A stretch of 14,148 bases of DNA from positions 1 to 14,148 of the forward strand of contig CANJIC010000027.1 in the NCBI GenBank assembly GCA_947474205.1, given 5' to 3'. Shown piece after piece: positions 6,773-14,148 of the stretch (its first letter is position 1; each line of letters starts with the position of its first letter). A program made the position numbers and the translations under genes. Source of the DNA: Planctomycetaceae bacterium. GTDB lineage: Bacteria; Planctomycetota; Phycisphaerae; Phycisphaerales; SM1A02. The notes under the pieces were generated by a model that searched no databases, was not told the origin of the DNA, and worked only from the letters and a program-made list of their open reading frames with translations.

Positions 6773-7813
6773 ATGACCTTGCTCCACTCAATGATTGGTA
6801 AAAATTCGCCGCTTGATCGAATGCGTCAACGAAATCGTCCAGCGGTTCGTGGCCGCTCTGGCATGCCCACATTGGCGACCGCCGCTTTGACCCATGCCGA
6901 AGAAGACTTGATGCGCGAAATTATGATCGAGCCAATGGACTACATGGACTCGCCGGAGTTTACAAAGCAAGACGCGGAAAAAAATATTTATGAAAAACCT
7001 GTCTCCATTCGCTTCGCCGATGTGAGTTGGTATCGACCGCTTATGGCCAACAGCACTGGTGGAAAACAAGTGGAGCGCAAAGCCAAGAAAGCGGATTCTG
7101 TTCTGCTGACTGGCGCGCAAGAGCGCGTGATTTTTCTGCAATACAACTACGCGCGCTTTCGCGTGCGACAATTGCAAGACGCGTTGAACAATCAAACTCC
7201 TTCAACCGAGCAAGCTCGTGAAATGCTGCGTTGGCACCGCATGGCCAAGGGATTTCGCGCGCAGATTGCGGAAATTAATTTGGCGCTGGTTCTTGCCATG
7301 GCCAAGCGCGTTCCGCTTGGCGAAAGCGATTTCGGCGACTTGATTGGCGAAGGCAACATGGCCTTGATGCGCGCCGTGGATAAATTTGACTGCGGCCGTG
7401 GATTTAAGTTCAGCACCTACGGATGCCGCGCAATTTTGAAGGCTTTCAGCCGATTTGGCATTAAATTGCAAAAATACAAGCAACGCTTTCCCAGCGAGTT
7501 TGATCCACAGTTTGAGAAATCAAACCATCTTGAAGTGTTGCGCGCCGAGAATGAAAAAGATTCCGCCGCGGAAGTGCGCTACATCATCACCCGCAACAGC
7601 GCGGACTTAAGTGACATTGAGCAGAAAGTTATTTTGCATCGCTTTGGTCTTGATGGCGTCGCTCCACAAGTCCAACTTACTTTGGAGCAAGTTGGACAAA
7701 TGATTGGCGTGACCAAGGAACGCGTGCGGCAAATTCAAAACAAAGCCTTGGAAAAACTCAAGGACGCGCTGATCACCTTGCGCGGCGAAATGCCTTTGAC
7801 CACATCCAACTAA
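6773..7813 (+). CDS. RNA polymerase sigma factor, sigma-70 family, without a sigma-3 domain
   Basis: This 346-residue protein should direct RNA polymerase to promoters. An N-terminal part of about 100 residues is unassigned. A stretch around 111-135 (LLTGAQERVIFLQYNYARFRVRQ, broken here as LLTGAQERV then IFLQYNYARF) looks like a region 1.2/2.1 element. Region 2 spans about 167-227 and includes DLIGEGNMALMRAVDKFD and FSTYGCRAILKAFSR. Region 4 spans about 276-334, with the helix-turn-helix LTLEQVGQMIGVTKERVRQI. Only about 50 residues separate regions 2 and 4, so no sigma-3 domain is present. The region 2.3 tryptophan pair of RpoD is absent (R219 and A220 at those places). The ATG at 6773 follows GAGG at very close spacing (2 bases); an ATG at 6791 and a TTG at 6719 are alternatives. 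This layout is familiar to me from Planctomycetes, where such factors are numerous. Its regulon is unknown. Confidence 0.9.
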   Translation: MTLLHSMIGKNSPLDRMRQRNRPAVRGRSGMPTLATAALTHAEEDLMREIMIEPMDYMDSPEFTKQDAEKNIYEKPVSIRFADVSWYRPLMANSTGGKQVERKAKKADSVLLTGAQERVIFLQYNYARFRVRQLQDALNNQTPSTEQAREMLRWHRMAKGFRAQIAEINLALVLAMAKRVPLGESDFGDLIGEGNMALMRAVDKFDCGRGFKFSTYGCRAILKAFSRFGIKLQKYKQRFPSEFDPQFEKSNHLEVLRAENEKDSAAEVRYIITRNSADLSDIEQKVILHRFGLDGVAPQVQLTLEQVGQMIGVTKERVRQIQNKALEKLKDALITLRGEMPLTTSN

Positions 7814-7830
7814 TTCTGAAACCTTGCGTT

Positions 7831-7858
7831 TCAAGACCGCTCTTGAGCGTGCGTTTTT
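7831..7858 (+). terminator. Possible terminator of the sigma factor gene
   Basis: TCAAGA (7831-7836) pairs with TCTTGA (7841-7846) around CCGC, and five T residues follow at 7854-7858 after GCGTGCG. A competing stem TGAAAC/GTTTCA (7817-7822 and 7828-7833) overlaps its first arm. Stem strength and distance to the T run are marginal. The element lies in the short spacer shared with the convergent transporter gene. Confidence 0.4.
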
Positions 7859-7890
7859 CATGCCATGCAATTTTTGCCAAGTAAATTATT

Positions 7891-9093
7891 TTAACGTTGG
7901 CGCAACGCCACCCAAGCGATAGCAGTGGCCAGAGCATGCACCAACGCGAATCCGCACACCAATCCAGTTTGAACACTGTATTGCTTCTCATCAATCATGG
8001 CGCTTGTAGCAATGGCAACAACAATGCCAGTGAAATATCCAATATCGCCCGCGGCGCGGAAAGCCGCCAAGCCGGACATGCCGCGGTTTGTGTTCAAGAC
8101 CAAGGCCAATGAAGCTGGAAGAAGCGGCGCTGCAGCCACTCCAAGAACGAGCAACGCCACCGCCAGAACCATTGTGTTTGCCCCTAGAAATGGCACAATT
8201 CCAAGCGCAAGCGCGTACACAATCGCCGCAAATGTGCGCGTGCGCAACGCCCCCAAGCGATCGGCAAACCACCCCGCGGGGGCTGCTCCAATCGCCATCA
8301 ACAACAGCGGCAAACCAACCAACATTCCCCGTTGCTCTGGCGTGTAGCCCAAACCACTTAACAGAAAACTGGCGAACACCGCCGTCAGAATTGCGCCCGT
8401 GGCGCGATCAGTGGCGGCCATACATAAAATGGGCCAAATTTTTCCTGGCTTCTCCGGCAACTCTGACTCGTCCACATTCACGTGCACACTTTTTGCAAAC
8501 GCAACCATGTTCGCCAACGTGGCGCGAAATGCCATGGCAAGACATCCTGTGGCGATACACGAGACTGAGCCCACGATCAATGTGACCGCGGCGCTACCCG
8601 CAAGCTTGGTGAGAAATCCACCAAGCACTGCTCCGATTCCCAAGCCCGCCACCAACACGGTTGCGCCCAAACCCAACTTCCACGCGGGATGTTTTTGATC
8701 GCTTCGCCCCAACATTTGAAACAACGCCGCGAATGTTGCAACATCAACCGCGCCTTCGATTGTGCGCAGCGCCAATGTTCCCGCGAATCCAATGGGCAAC
8801 CACATGATGGCCATTAAAATGCCATCCACAATGGCCGTTGAACTAACCACGGCCCACCCCGACATGCGCCGGCGCATGTATTTCACCAATGGAATGGCCA
8901 GCAGCGCTCCAAGCAAATTCACCGCCAAAAACAATTGCGCCTGCGCCGTGGACACGCCATAGCGATCGGCGAAAAGATCCTTTAAAACAGGCACAACAAG
9001 CGCGTCTGGCAAAGCCGAAAGAAAGATGAGAAGGATGACAATTCGCACGATTGATTTTGGGTGAGGCAAGCCTAGCAACCATTCACGGGTCAC
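7891..9093 (-). CDS. Major facilitator superfamily transporter, 12 membrane segments
   Basis: This 400-residue inner-membrane protein shows about 12 hydrophobic segments, beginning with [20 protein letters not shown] and ending with [18 protein letters not shown]. That is the length and layout of a secondary transporter. The loop [13 protein letters not shown] between segments 8 and 9 matches the MFS motif A pattern (GxxADRxG), and an N-half counterpart is weaker (KYMRRRMSG). The first segment shows a DALVVP turn. The substrate cannot be told; a drug- or metabolite-efflux role is only a guess. The GTG at 9093 was chosen because the open frame upstream (to 9210) would run into the divergent CoA-transferase gene. 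A weak AAGAG lies about 4 bases ahead. Only 12 bases separate its start from that of the divergent gene. Its 3' end faces the sigma factor gene. Confidence 0.85.
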   Translation of the reverse strand: MTREWLLGLPHPKSIVRIVILLIFLSALPDALVVPVLKDLFADRYGVSTAQAQLFLAVNLLGALLAIPLVKYMRRRMSGWAVVSSTAIVDGILMAIMWLPIGFAGTLALRTIEGAVDVATFAALFQMLGRSDQKHPAWKLGLGATVLVAGLGIGAVLGGFLTKLAGSAAVTLIVGSVSCIATGCLAMAFRATLANMVAFAKSVHVNVDESELPEKPGKIWPILCMAATDRATGAILTAVFASFLLSGLGYTPEQRGMLVGLPLLLMAIGAAPAGWFADRLGALRTRTFAAIVYALALGIVPFLGANTMVLAVALLVLGVAAAPLLPASLALVLNTNRGMSGLAAFRAAGDIGYFTGIVVAIATSAMIDEKQYSVQTGLVCGFALVHALATAIAWVALRQR

Positions 9094-9099
9094 TACACT
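9094..9099 (+). promoter_or_regulatory. Possible -10 element for leaderless transcription of the CoA-transferase gene
   Basis: TACACT (9094-9099) matches four of six -10 consensus bases and ends 6 bases before the ATG at 9106. Initiation would then fall on the A of the start codon. No Shine-Dalgarno is present before that ATG and no good -35 is visible at normal spacing. Leaderless initiation is inference. Confidence 0.3.
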
Positions 9100-9105
9100 C
9101 TTGCC

Positions 9106-9801
9106 ATGAATAAAGTTTTTCAAACGCCAGCGTTGGCACTTGCGGGCTTGACACGCGATGGAATGAAAATTGCCGTTGGCGGCTTTGGCCTGTGCGGAAT
9201 TCCAGAGCAACTTATTCTTGCGCTGCGTGACAGTGGCGCCAAGGAATTAACCTGCGTCAGCAACAACGCCGGCGTTGATGATTGGGGTCTTGGCGTGCTC
9301 TTGAAGACGCGCCAAGTGCGGCGCATGGTGTCAAGCTATGTGGGCGAGAACGCGGAGTTTGAGCGTCAATACATGAGCGGCGAACTTGAACTTGAATTTT
9401 GTCCGCAAGGAACTTTGGCTGAGCGCATGCGCGCGGGCGGCGCCGGCATTCCAGGGTTCTACACCAAGACCGGCGTGGGAACAGTTGTGGCCGACGGCAA
9501 ACCAACCGAACTTTTTGATGGCGAACTGTTTGTGCTTGAGCGCGGCATTCGCGCCGACCTTGCGCTTGTGAAAGCCTGGAAAGCCGATCCCAGCGGAAAC
9601 CTGGTGTACAGAAAAACGGCCAGAAATTTCAACCCAATGGTTGCCTCGTGCGGCAAGGTCACCGTGGCCGAAGTGGAGGAAATGGTGGAACTGGGCGCGC
9701 TTGATCCAGAGGGCATTCACACTCCCGGAATTTTTGTGGACCGAATTGTGGTGACAAAATCCGAAAAACGAATTGAACAGCGAACCGTGACCCCAAGCTA
9801 A
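9106..9801 (+). CDS. scoA: 3-oxoacid CoA-transferase subunit A
   Basis: The enzyme (succinyl-CoA:3-ketoacid or acetoacetyl-CoA transferase type) moves CoA between succinyl-CoA and acetoacetate in ketone-body and short-chain acid metabolism, in the cytoplasm. The 231-residue length is full for subunit A. It follows the family along its whole length: [18 protein letters not shown] near residue 20, [12 protein letters not shown] (50-61), [64 protein letters not shown] and [11 protein letters not shown]. The active-site glutamate of this enzyme class belongs to subunit B. No scoB is found on either side, unlike the usual scoA-scoB pair, so the partner must be encoded elsewhere or be missing. The ATG at 9106 starts at the family N-terminus (MNKVF). 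It has no Shine-Dalgarno and sits 12 bases from the divergent transporter start. Exact acid substrate is uncertain. Confidence 0.93.
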   Translation: MNKVFQTPALALAGLTRDGMKIAVGGFGLCGIPEQLILALRDSGAKELTCVSNNAGVDDWGLGVLLKTRQVRRMVSSYVGENAEFERQYMSGELELEFCPQGTLAERMRAGGAGIPGFYTKTGVGTVVADGKPTELFDGELFVLERGIRADLALVKAWKADPSGNLVYRKTARNFNPMVASCGKVTVAEVEEMVELGALDPEGIHTPGIFVDRIVVTKSEKRIEQRTVTPS

Positions 9802-9969
9802 GCCAAATGCAAATTGCGCATACATTATGGGCGTTCTGTAATCGCTGACCAAATAATTTGTTCAAAAAATTGCAATGTGCCCGAATAAAAATACCTGCTC
9901 TTGCGTTCTCGCCAACTCATTCAACTGTCCGTGAACTGACTGCTTTCACCTCTTGCGATGGAGATCTGT
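9802..9969 (+). other. Intergenic spacer upstream of the secreted LTxxQ protein gene
   Basis: An AT-rich spacer of 168 bases. No hairpin followed by a T run is seen after scoA, so its terminator is not identified. TTGTTC (9858-9863) and the AT-rich CGAATAAAAAT stretch (9882-9892) might serve a promoter, but the spacing (about 18-19 bases) and matches are poor. GGAG (9960-9963) is the ribosome binding site of the next gene. Confidence 0.4.
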
Positions 9970-11304
9970 ATGAAATTTCTGCGACCAACCGTTCTAACCC
10001 TCTCGCTCTTTCTTCTTACTCCCATGGCATTCGCGCAATTTGGGGGCAAGTCTGGCTTTAGCCAGGCATTCAAACCCGATTTGCTTCCTCGCGACATGAC
10101 CATGATTGTGGAGACTCTGAAACTTGAGGAGTGGCAACGCGCCATCGTGCAAACCCTGCTGCAGGACTATCAAGATTCTTTCAAAACTGGAACGGACGCC
10201 ATTCGTGAAAAAATGATCAACTCCGCCAAGAAACAAAAAAATGGTGGAGCGAAAGACATGCGTGGATTGCTGGAACCAATCGAAGCGTGGCTGCCTGAAA
10301 AAGAAGAACTATACGTTGATTTAATGAGCAGCATTAAAAGCCAACTGGGTCCAAATCAACAAGAGCGTTGGCCGCAGTTTGAGCGCGCTGTTCGACGCGC
10401 TAGATCCATTGATGATTCGGATTTGTCGGGCGAAGGCGTGGACTTGATTTCAATTATCCGACAAATGCAGTTGCAACCATCCGTGTTGGATGCCGCTCAA
10501 TCCGCGATGGATCAATATGAAATTGCGCTTGATGCCGCGCTGATCACACGTGACAAACAGATCACCGCTTTGTTGCCAAAATTCACGGACGCAATGGACA
10601 CCATGGACACTCAAAGAGGCAGCGCATTGCAGGGACAAATCATGGTTGTGCGCGTGGCGGTTCGAGATATTCAAGATGATTCAATTGAAAAAATTACCAT
10701 GACGCTGCCTGCTCCATTCGCGCAAGATTTCAGAACGCGCGCTCTTTCGCAAGGCTACCGTGAAGTTTTTCAACCCGATCCACTCTCAAGTTTCTTCGCG
10801 GCTGTTCTGAATTTGAATGATCTCACCTCGGAACAAAAGACGGGGATTCAAGCCTTGCTGAAAACATGGGATGAGGAATTCACGGTGTTGCAAACTCGAA
10901 TGTTGGAGACAACACGCGCTGATGAACCGAAAAAAGCAAGCCGGAAAATTCTTGCCTCCGCCGCCAAGAAAGCCGCGAAGGATGGGTCAACGACTCCAGA
11001 AGTTCCACCAGACTTGATGATTCCTTTGCGTAATGAAAAAAATCAACTGGTGCAAAAAACAAGGGAAAGTGTTTTGCAATTACTCACGCAAGATCAAACC
11101 GATCGACTGGCCGCCGGTATTCCCGGGTTGCGTCCACCTCCGCCCACGTCTCAACCGCCAATGATTGGTCAACCCAATAAATCGCAAAAATCAGGCGCGA
11201 ATGATAAGAAAGCGCCGGCTACAGGAACCGCGGGCCAAGCCCCGAGTCCTGCTGGCGATGGAAACCTTGATGCGCCACCACCAACTCCAGGAACCGTGGA
11301 GTAA
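9970..11304 (+). CDS. Secreted protein with repeated LTxxQ-like motifs, function unknown
   Basis: This 444-residue protein begins with a clear signal peptide: positive start (MKFLRP), hydrophobic core to about 18, and a likely AFA cleavage after residue 22. The mature part is helical, charged and Gln-rich. Motifs resembling the LTxxQ element of Spy/CpxP-type periplasmic proteins occur several times: LEEWQ (52-56), LGPNQQERW (126-134), LTSEQ (285-289) and LTQDQ (372-376). The C-terminal 58 or so residues are Pro-, Gly-, Ala- and Lys-rich and probably disordered. Proteins of this type are, to my recollection, common in Planctomycetes; no function is established. The ATG at 9970 was chosen for GGAG 6 bases upstream; an ATG at 9958 would add four residues ahead of the signal peptide. 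It ends 14 bases before the GspE-like gene, so it is probably in the same transcript, and a link to that export or pilus machine is inferred only from position. Confidence 0.8.
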   Translation: MKFLRPTVLTLSLFLLTPMAFAQFGGKSGFSQAFKPDLLPRDMTMIVETLKLEEWQRAIVQTLLQDYQDSFKTGTDAIREKMINSAKKQKNGGAKDMRGLLEPIEAWLPEKEELYVDLMSSIKSQLGPNQQERWPQFERAVRRARSIDDSDLSGEGVDLISIIRQMQLQPSVLDAAQSAMDQYEIALDAALITRDKQITALLPKFTDAMDTMDTQRGSALQGQIMVVRVAVRDIQDDSIEKITMTLPAPFAQDFRTRALSQGYREVFQPDPLSSFFAAVLNLNDLTSEQKTGIQALLKTWDEEFTVLQTRMLETTRADEPKKASRKILASAAKKAAKDGSTTPEVPPDLMIPLRNEKNQLVQKTRESVLQLLTQDQTDRLAAGIPGLRPPPPTSQPPMIGQPNKSQKSGANDKKAPATGTAGQAPSPAGDGNLDAPPPTPGTVE

Positions 11305-11318
11305 TCCACCACTAACCA

Positions 11319-12953
11319 GTGCATGAAGATGTTTCAAAGTCTGATGCCAGCACGCGAGTCGCTTCGGTCGCGGCGTTGTTGCGCGCCACCGCCGCCACCA
11401 CGCCACAAGCTCGCTGCGAGGCCGCGGGGTTCACGTGGCTTGCCAAGCCAATCCCTTCCGATGCCGACGCTGTTCGATTGATTCCCTCCGAGGTCGCGGT
11501 GCGCCTAAGCGTCATTCCGCTTTCAATCAAATCAGGTTGCTTGCGCGCGGCCATGATGGATCCATTTGATCTGCACGCAGTTGATGAAGCTGCGACCATT
11601 GCCAACATGCCTTTGGAACGAGTCGGTGTTGCGCCTGAAGCTTTTGGTGAACTTATGCGTCAATCGTATGGCGTCACCGCGGCGCGCATGGCGGAAAGTT
11701 TGGCTGGCAACAGCGGCGGCGGCGATGAAGTCGAACAAAATCTGGACGCCATTCAAACCGACGATGTGCACCGCATGGCGGAGCAACCCACTCTGGTCAA
11801 CTTGGTCAATCTTTTAATTCTTGAGGCCATTCAAAAGCGCACCAGCGATATTCACATTGAGCCATTTGAAGGCGAATTAAAGGTGAAATATCGAATTGAC
11901 GGCGTGTTGATTGAGCAACAAAGTCCACCAAAACATTTGCAGCCGGCCATCATTGGACGCATTAAAATTATGTCCATGATGAACATTGCGGAAAGATATC
12001 TTCCGCAGGACGGCCACATTACATTGCGCTTTGAAGGCCGCAAGGTTGATCTGCGCGTGTCCACCGTCCCAACGATTTATGGCGAGAGCGTGGTCATGCG
12101 TATTTTGGACAAGTCATCGCTGCCATTGGACCTGAAAAGTTTGGGCATGCATGAGCAGCAAGTTTTAATGATGGACAAGTTGATCGCCAAGCCCCACGGA
12201 TTGGTGTTGGTGACTGGTCCAACGGGTAGTGGAAAAACCACAACGCTCTACGCGGCGCTGAGCAAATTGTATGACCCGCGAAAAAAGATTTTGACGATTG
12301 AGGATCCCGTTGAATATGAACTCGCGGGCATCAATCAAATTCCGGTGAATCCAAAACGCGGTCTGACATTTGCTAGCGGTCTGCGCAGCATTTTGCGCCA
12401 AGACCCCGACGTGATTCTGGTGGGCGAAATCCGCGACGCTGAAACCGTTGATATTGCCATTCGCAGCGCGCTCACGGGCCACTTAATTCTAAGCACGCTG
12501 CACACCAATGACGCGCTTTCCAGCGTGGGTCGCATTGTGGACATGGGCGCGGAATCATATTTGCTGGCCAGTGTGTTGGAGGGCGTTCTTGCCCAGCGTC
12601 TTGGCCGCAGAGTGTGCAAGGTTTGCGCGCACAAAGTTCCAATGTCGGAGAATGATCGCGTTCGCATTCCACCGGCGGCGCTTGAACGCTTTCACGACCA
12701 AGTGACCGTTGGCGCGGGTTGCGAGGCGTGCTCTGGAAGTGGCTTCCGCGGACGACTTGGCTTCTTTGAGTTGGTTCGCATGAACCCCGCGCTTCGCGCC
12801 GCAATTTCAGAAAATCACTCGGTCATAGATTTGCATCGATTAGTCGATGCGGAATTTCTTTCTATGCGTGATGACGGCTTGAATAAAGCCATCGCCGGTG
12901 AAACCACCATTGCCGAAGTCATGCGCGCAACCCAGGAAGTGGACGGGAGCTAA
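11319..12953 (+). CDS. Type II secretion / type IV pilus assembly ATPase, GspE/PilB family
   Basis: This 544-residue hexameric motor ATPase powers pseudopilus or pilus assembly from the cytoplasmic side of the inner membrane. An N-terminal MshEN-like domain (about 36-118) is followed by the N2 domain (about 155-270: SDIHIEPFEGELKVKYRIDG, RYLPQDGHI, DLRVSTVPTIYGE). The ATPase core shows Walker A GPTGSGKT (300-307), the Asp box TIEDPVEY (326-333), Walker B ILVGEIRDAET (366-376) and the His box TLHTNDA (393-399). The zinc-binding tetracysteine pairs are CKVC (433-436) and CEAC (468-471), which favours an assembly rather than a retraction (PilT) ATPase. All motifs look intact. The start is GTG at 11319, 14 bases after the previous gene; the only GGAG nearby is 17 bases upstream, so the start is less certain. 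The gspF-like gene follows after 2 bases. Whether the machine is T2SS or T4P cannot be decided from these genes. Confidence 0.95.
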   Translation: MHEDVSKSDASTRVASVAALLRATAATTPQARCEAAGFTWLAKPIPSDADAVRLIPSEVAVRLSVIPLSIKSGCLRAAMMDPFDLHAVDEAATIANMPLERVGVAPEAFGELMRQSYGVTAARMAESLAGNSGGGDEVEQNLDAIQTDDVHRMAEQPTLVNLVNLLILEAIQKRTSDIHIEPFEGELKVKYRIDGVLIEQQSPPKHLQPAIIGRIKIMSMMNIAERYLPQDGHITLRFEGRKVDLRVSTVPTIYGESVVMRILDKSSLPLDLKSLGMHEQQVLMMDKLIAKPHGLVLVTGPTGSGKTTTLYAALSKLYDPRKKILTIEDPVEYELAGINQIPVNPKRGLTFASGLRSILRQDPDVILVGEIRDAETVDIAIRSALTGHLILSTLHTNDALSSVGRIVDMGAESYLLASVLEGVLAQRLGRRVCKVCAHKVPMSENDRVRIPPAALERFHDQVTVGAGCEACSGSGFRGRLGFFELVRMNPALRAAISENHSVIDLHRLVDAEFLSMRDDGLNKAIAGETTIAEVMRATQEVDGS

Positions 12954-12955
12954 GC

Positions 12956-14148
12956 GTGGCTTCGTGGCGATATGACGGACTTGATCGCAGCGGAGTGGAA
13001 TCGAGCGGCGTGGTTGTGGCAACGGATCGCGCATCCGCGTTGCGCCTGGTGCAAAGCCGCGGCTTGACCCCATTGAAGATTGAATCGGATGATGCGCCAA
13101 CTTCTACAGCGCGCTCAAAGCCTAAAAAGTTCGCGCCATCCCAAAGTTCATCCATGGGCGCCACGAAAATCACATTGCCCAATTGGATGACCTTTGGACC
13201 TCGCCGCCCCACTCTTTCACGCACCGACATGTCAAACTTGGTGCGTGAACTTGCCACCGCAATTGAGGCTGGATTGCCTTTAATGCAAGCGCTGAAAATT
13301 GTGCGCAAGCAAGCCGCTGGAAATTCGCAGCCCGTGATTTTGGACGCGCTCATTGAAAAAGTGGAGGCGGGTCAGCCGCTCTATGAAGCCATGAAATCAT
13401 TCGGCGCACCCTTTGACGACATGGTGATTGGCATGGCGCGCGCCGCCGACGCCAGTGGCCGCATGTCGGAAGTGCTGCATCAACTGGCGGACTTGCTGGA
13501 TCGCGCGGCGGAATTAAAACGCGAATTGATCGGCGCCACTGTCTACCCAATGATTGTGGCCGCGCTCATTTTGGCAAGCGTGACGTTGTTGGTCACCGTC
13601 ATTCTGCCGCAACTGATGATTCCACTGGCGGCGCAGCCAGGAATGGTGCTGCCGCTTCCAACACGAATCCTGCTTGGATTTGCCTGGTTTATAGCGAATT
13701 TTTGGTGGCTTCTTGTCATCCTTGTCATGCTCGCCATCACTGGAGCGCGCCGCTGGCTGCAAGACCCAGAGCATCGGCGCATGAAGGACTACGCGTTGCT
13801 GCGCACGCCAATTCTTGGACCATTGCTGCGCGATGTGGCCGTGGCGCGCTTCACGCGAACTCTAGGAACATTGGTGAGCGCGGGCTTGCCTATTTTGCAA
13901 TCACTGAGAATTACCAAGGACACGCTTGGCAACGCCGTCTTGATGAACGCCATTGAGGAAGTGGAGGAAAAAGTCACCACGGGGCAATCGTTGGCCGAAC
14001 CTTTGGAGCGCTGCGGATTTTTTCCACCGCTGTTGATTCAAATTGTGAATATTGGTGAAAAATCCGGCCGCCTTGAAAGCATGCTGCTGCACGCAGCCAC
14101 CGCCTTTGACAGGCAAGTGAACTCCAGCATTAAAATTTTCACCAAAGC
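12956..14148 (+). CDS. Type II secretion / type IV pilus inner-membrane platform protein, GspF/PilC family, 3' end outside window
   Basis: GspF/PilC is the polytopic platform that the GspE/PilB motor acts upon. The frame is open for 397 codons from a GTG at 12956 to the window edge, with no stop. GGGAG (12945-12949) lies 6 bases ahead of the GTG, and only 2 bases separate it from the gspE-like stop, so translation is probably coupled. The start MASWRYDGLDRSG fits the family. The first T2SF domain begins near 93 (NLVRELATAIEAGLPLMQAL) and the second near 298 (RFTRTLGTLVSAGLPILQSL), the usual duplicated fold. Two membrane segments are seen (about 198-220 and 238-262). The third, C-terminal one is beyond the edge. 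Residues 44-85 form a low-complexity Ser/Thr/Lys/Pro insert between the start and the first domain. Family members are about 400 residues, so little is missing. Confidence 0.93.
   Translation, partial: MASWRYDGLDRSGVESSGVVVATDRASALRLVQSRGLTPLKIESDDAPTSTARSKPKKFAPSQSSSMGATKITLPNWMTFGPRRPTLSRTDMSNLVRELATAIEAGLPLMQALKIVRKQAAGNSQPVILDALIEKVEAGQPLYEAMKSFGAPFDDMVIGMARAADASGRMSEVLHQLADLLDRAAELKRELIGATVYPMIVAALILASVTLLVTVILPQLMIPLAAQPGMVLPLPTRILLGFAWFIANFWWLLVILVMLAITGARRWLQDPEHRRMKDYALLRTPILGPLLRDVAVARFTRTLGTLVSAGLPILQSLRITKDTLGNAVLMNAIEEVEEKVTTGQSLAEPLERCGFFPPLLIQIVNIGEKSGRLESMLLHAATAFDRQVNSSIKIFTK

Noticed and set aside
9858..10061. Small plus-strand frame overlapping the secreted-protein start
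   Set aside because: It begins with TTG without a ribosome binding site and runs out of frame through the signal peptide region of a better gene.
1..14148. Mobile element, CRISPR array, tRNA or defence cassette
   Set aside because: No transposase, integrase, terminal inverted repeats, spaced repeat array or cloverleaf was seen on either strand. The Topo VI pair was considered as part of a defence-type cassette, but it has no nuclease or toxin partner here.

Overview
The window reads as a stretch of bacterial chromosome with roughly balanced GC, dense genes and short spacers. I infer a member of the Planctomycetota, possibly Phycisphaerae-like. The evidence is the sigma factor (an 'FSTYGCRAILKAFSR' version of regions 2.3/2.4 and no sigma-3 domain), the Ndk variant ('GATFGSK...GTIRGDFG'), and a secreted protein with repeated LTxxQ-like motifs. 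This is recognition by eye; no search was run.

Layout. Bases 1-1086 are the 3' part of pnp (PNPase), closed by a strong terminator. A cold-shock protein gene (1404-1664) follows a long leader and has its own terminator. A short membrane-anchored histidine kinase (1804-2664) converges on, and overlaps by 9 bp, a minus-strand operon encoding both subunits of type IIB DNA topoisomerase VI. That operon is top6B (5933 to 3795) then top6A (3783 to 2656). A 27-codon ORF with a near-ideal ribosome binding site (6029 to 5946) lies just ahead of top6B. Divergent from it are ndk (6102-6572) and an atypical sigma-70-family factor (6773-7813). A minus-strand 12-TM major facilitator transporter (9093 to 7891) is divergent from a lone 3-oxoacid CoA-transferase subunit A gene (9106-9801). 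The right end is a plus-strand operon-like run: a secreted LTxxQ-motif protein (9970-11304), a GspE/PilB-type ATPase (11319-12953) and a GspF-type inner-membrane protein that runs off the window (12956 to past 14148).

How the genes fit together. pnp and the cold-shock gene are RNA-metabolism and stress genes. Top6A and Top6B form an A2B2 ATP-dependent double-strand-passage topoisomerase, an archaeal and plant enzyme that is rare in bacteria; the intact bacterial operon is the most notable content. GspE and GspF are the cytoplasmic motor and the membrane platform of a type II secretion or type IV pilus machine, and the secreted protein upstream may be linked to it. The subunit-A CoA transferase has no subunit B beside it, and the histidine kinase has no response regulator beside it. 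No tRNA, rRNA, CRISPR array, insertion sequence or attachment site was seen.
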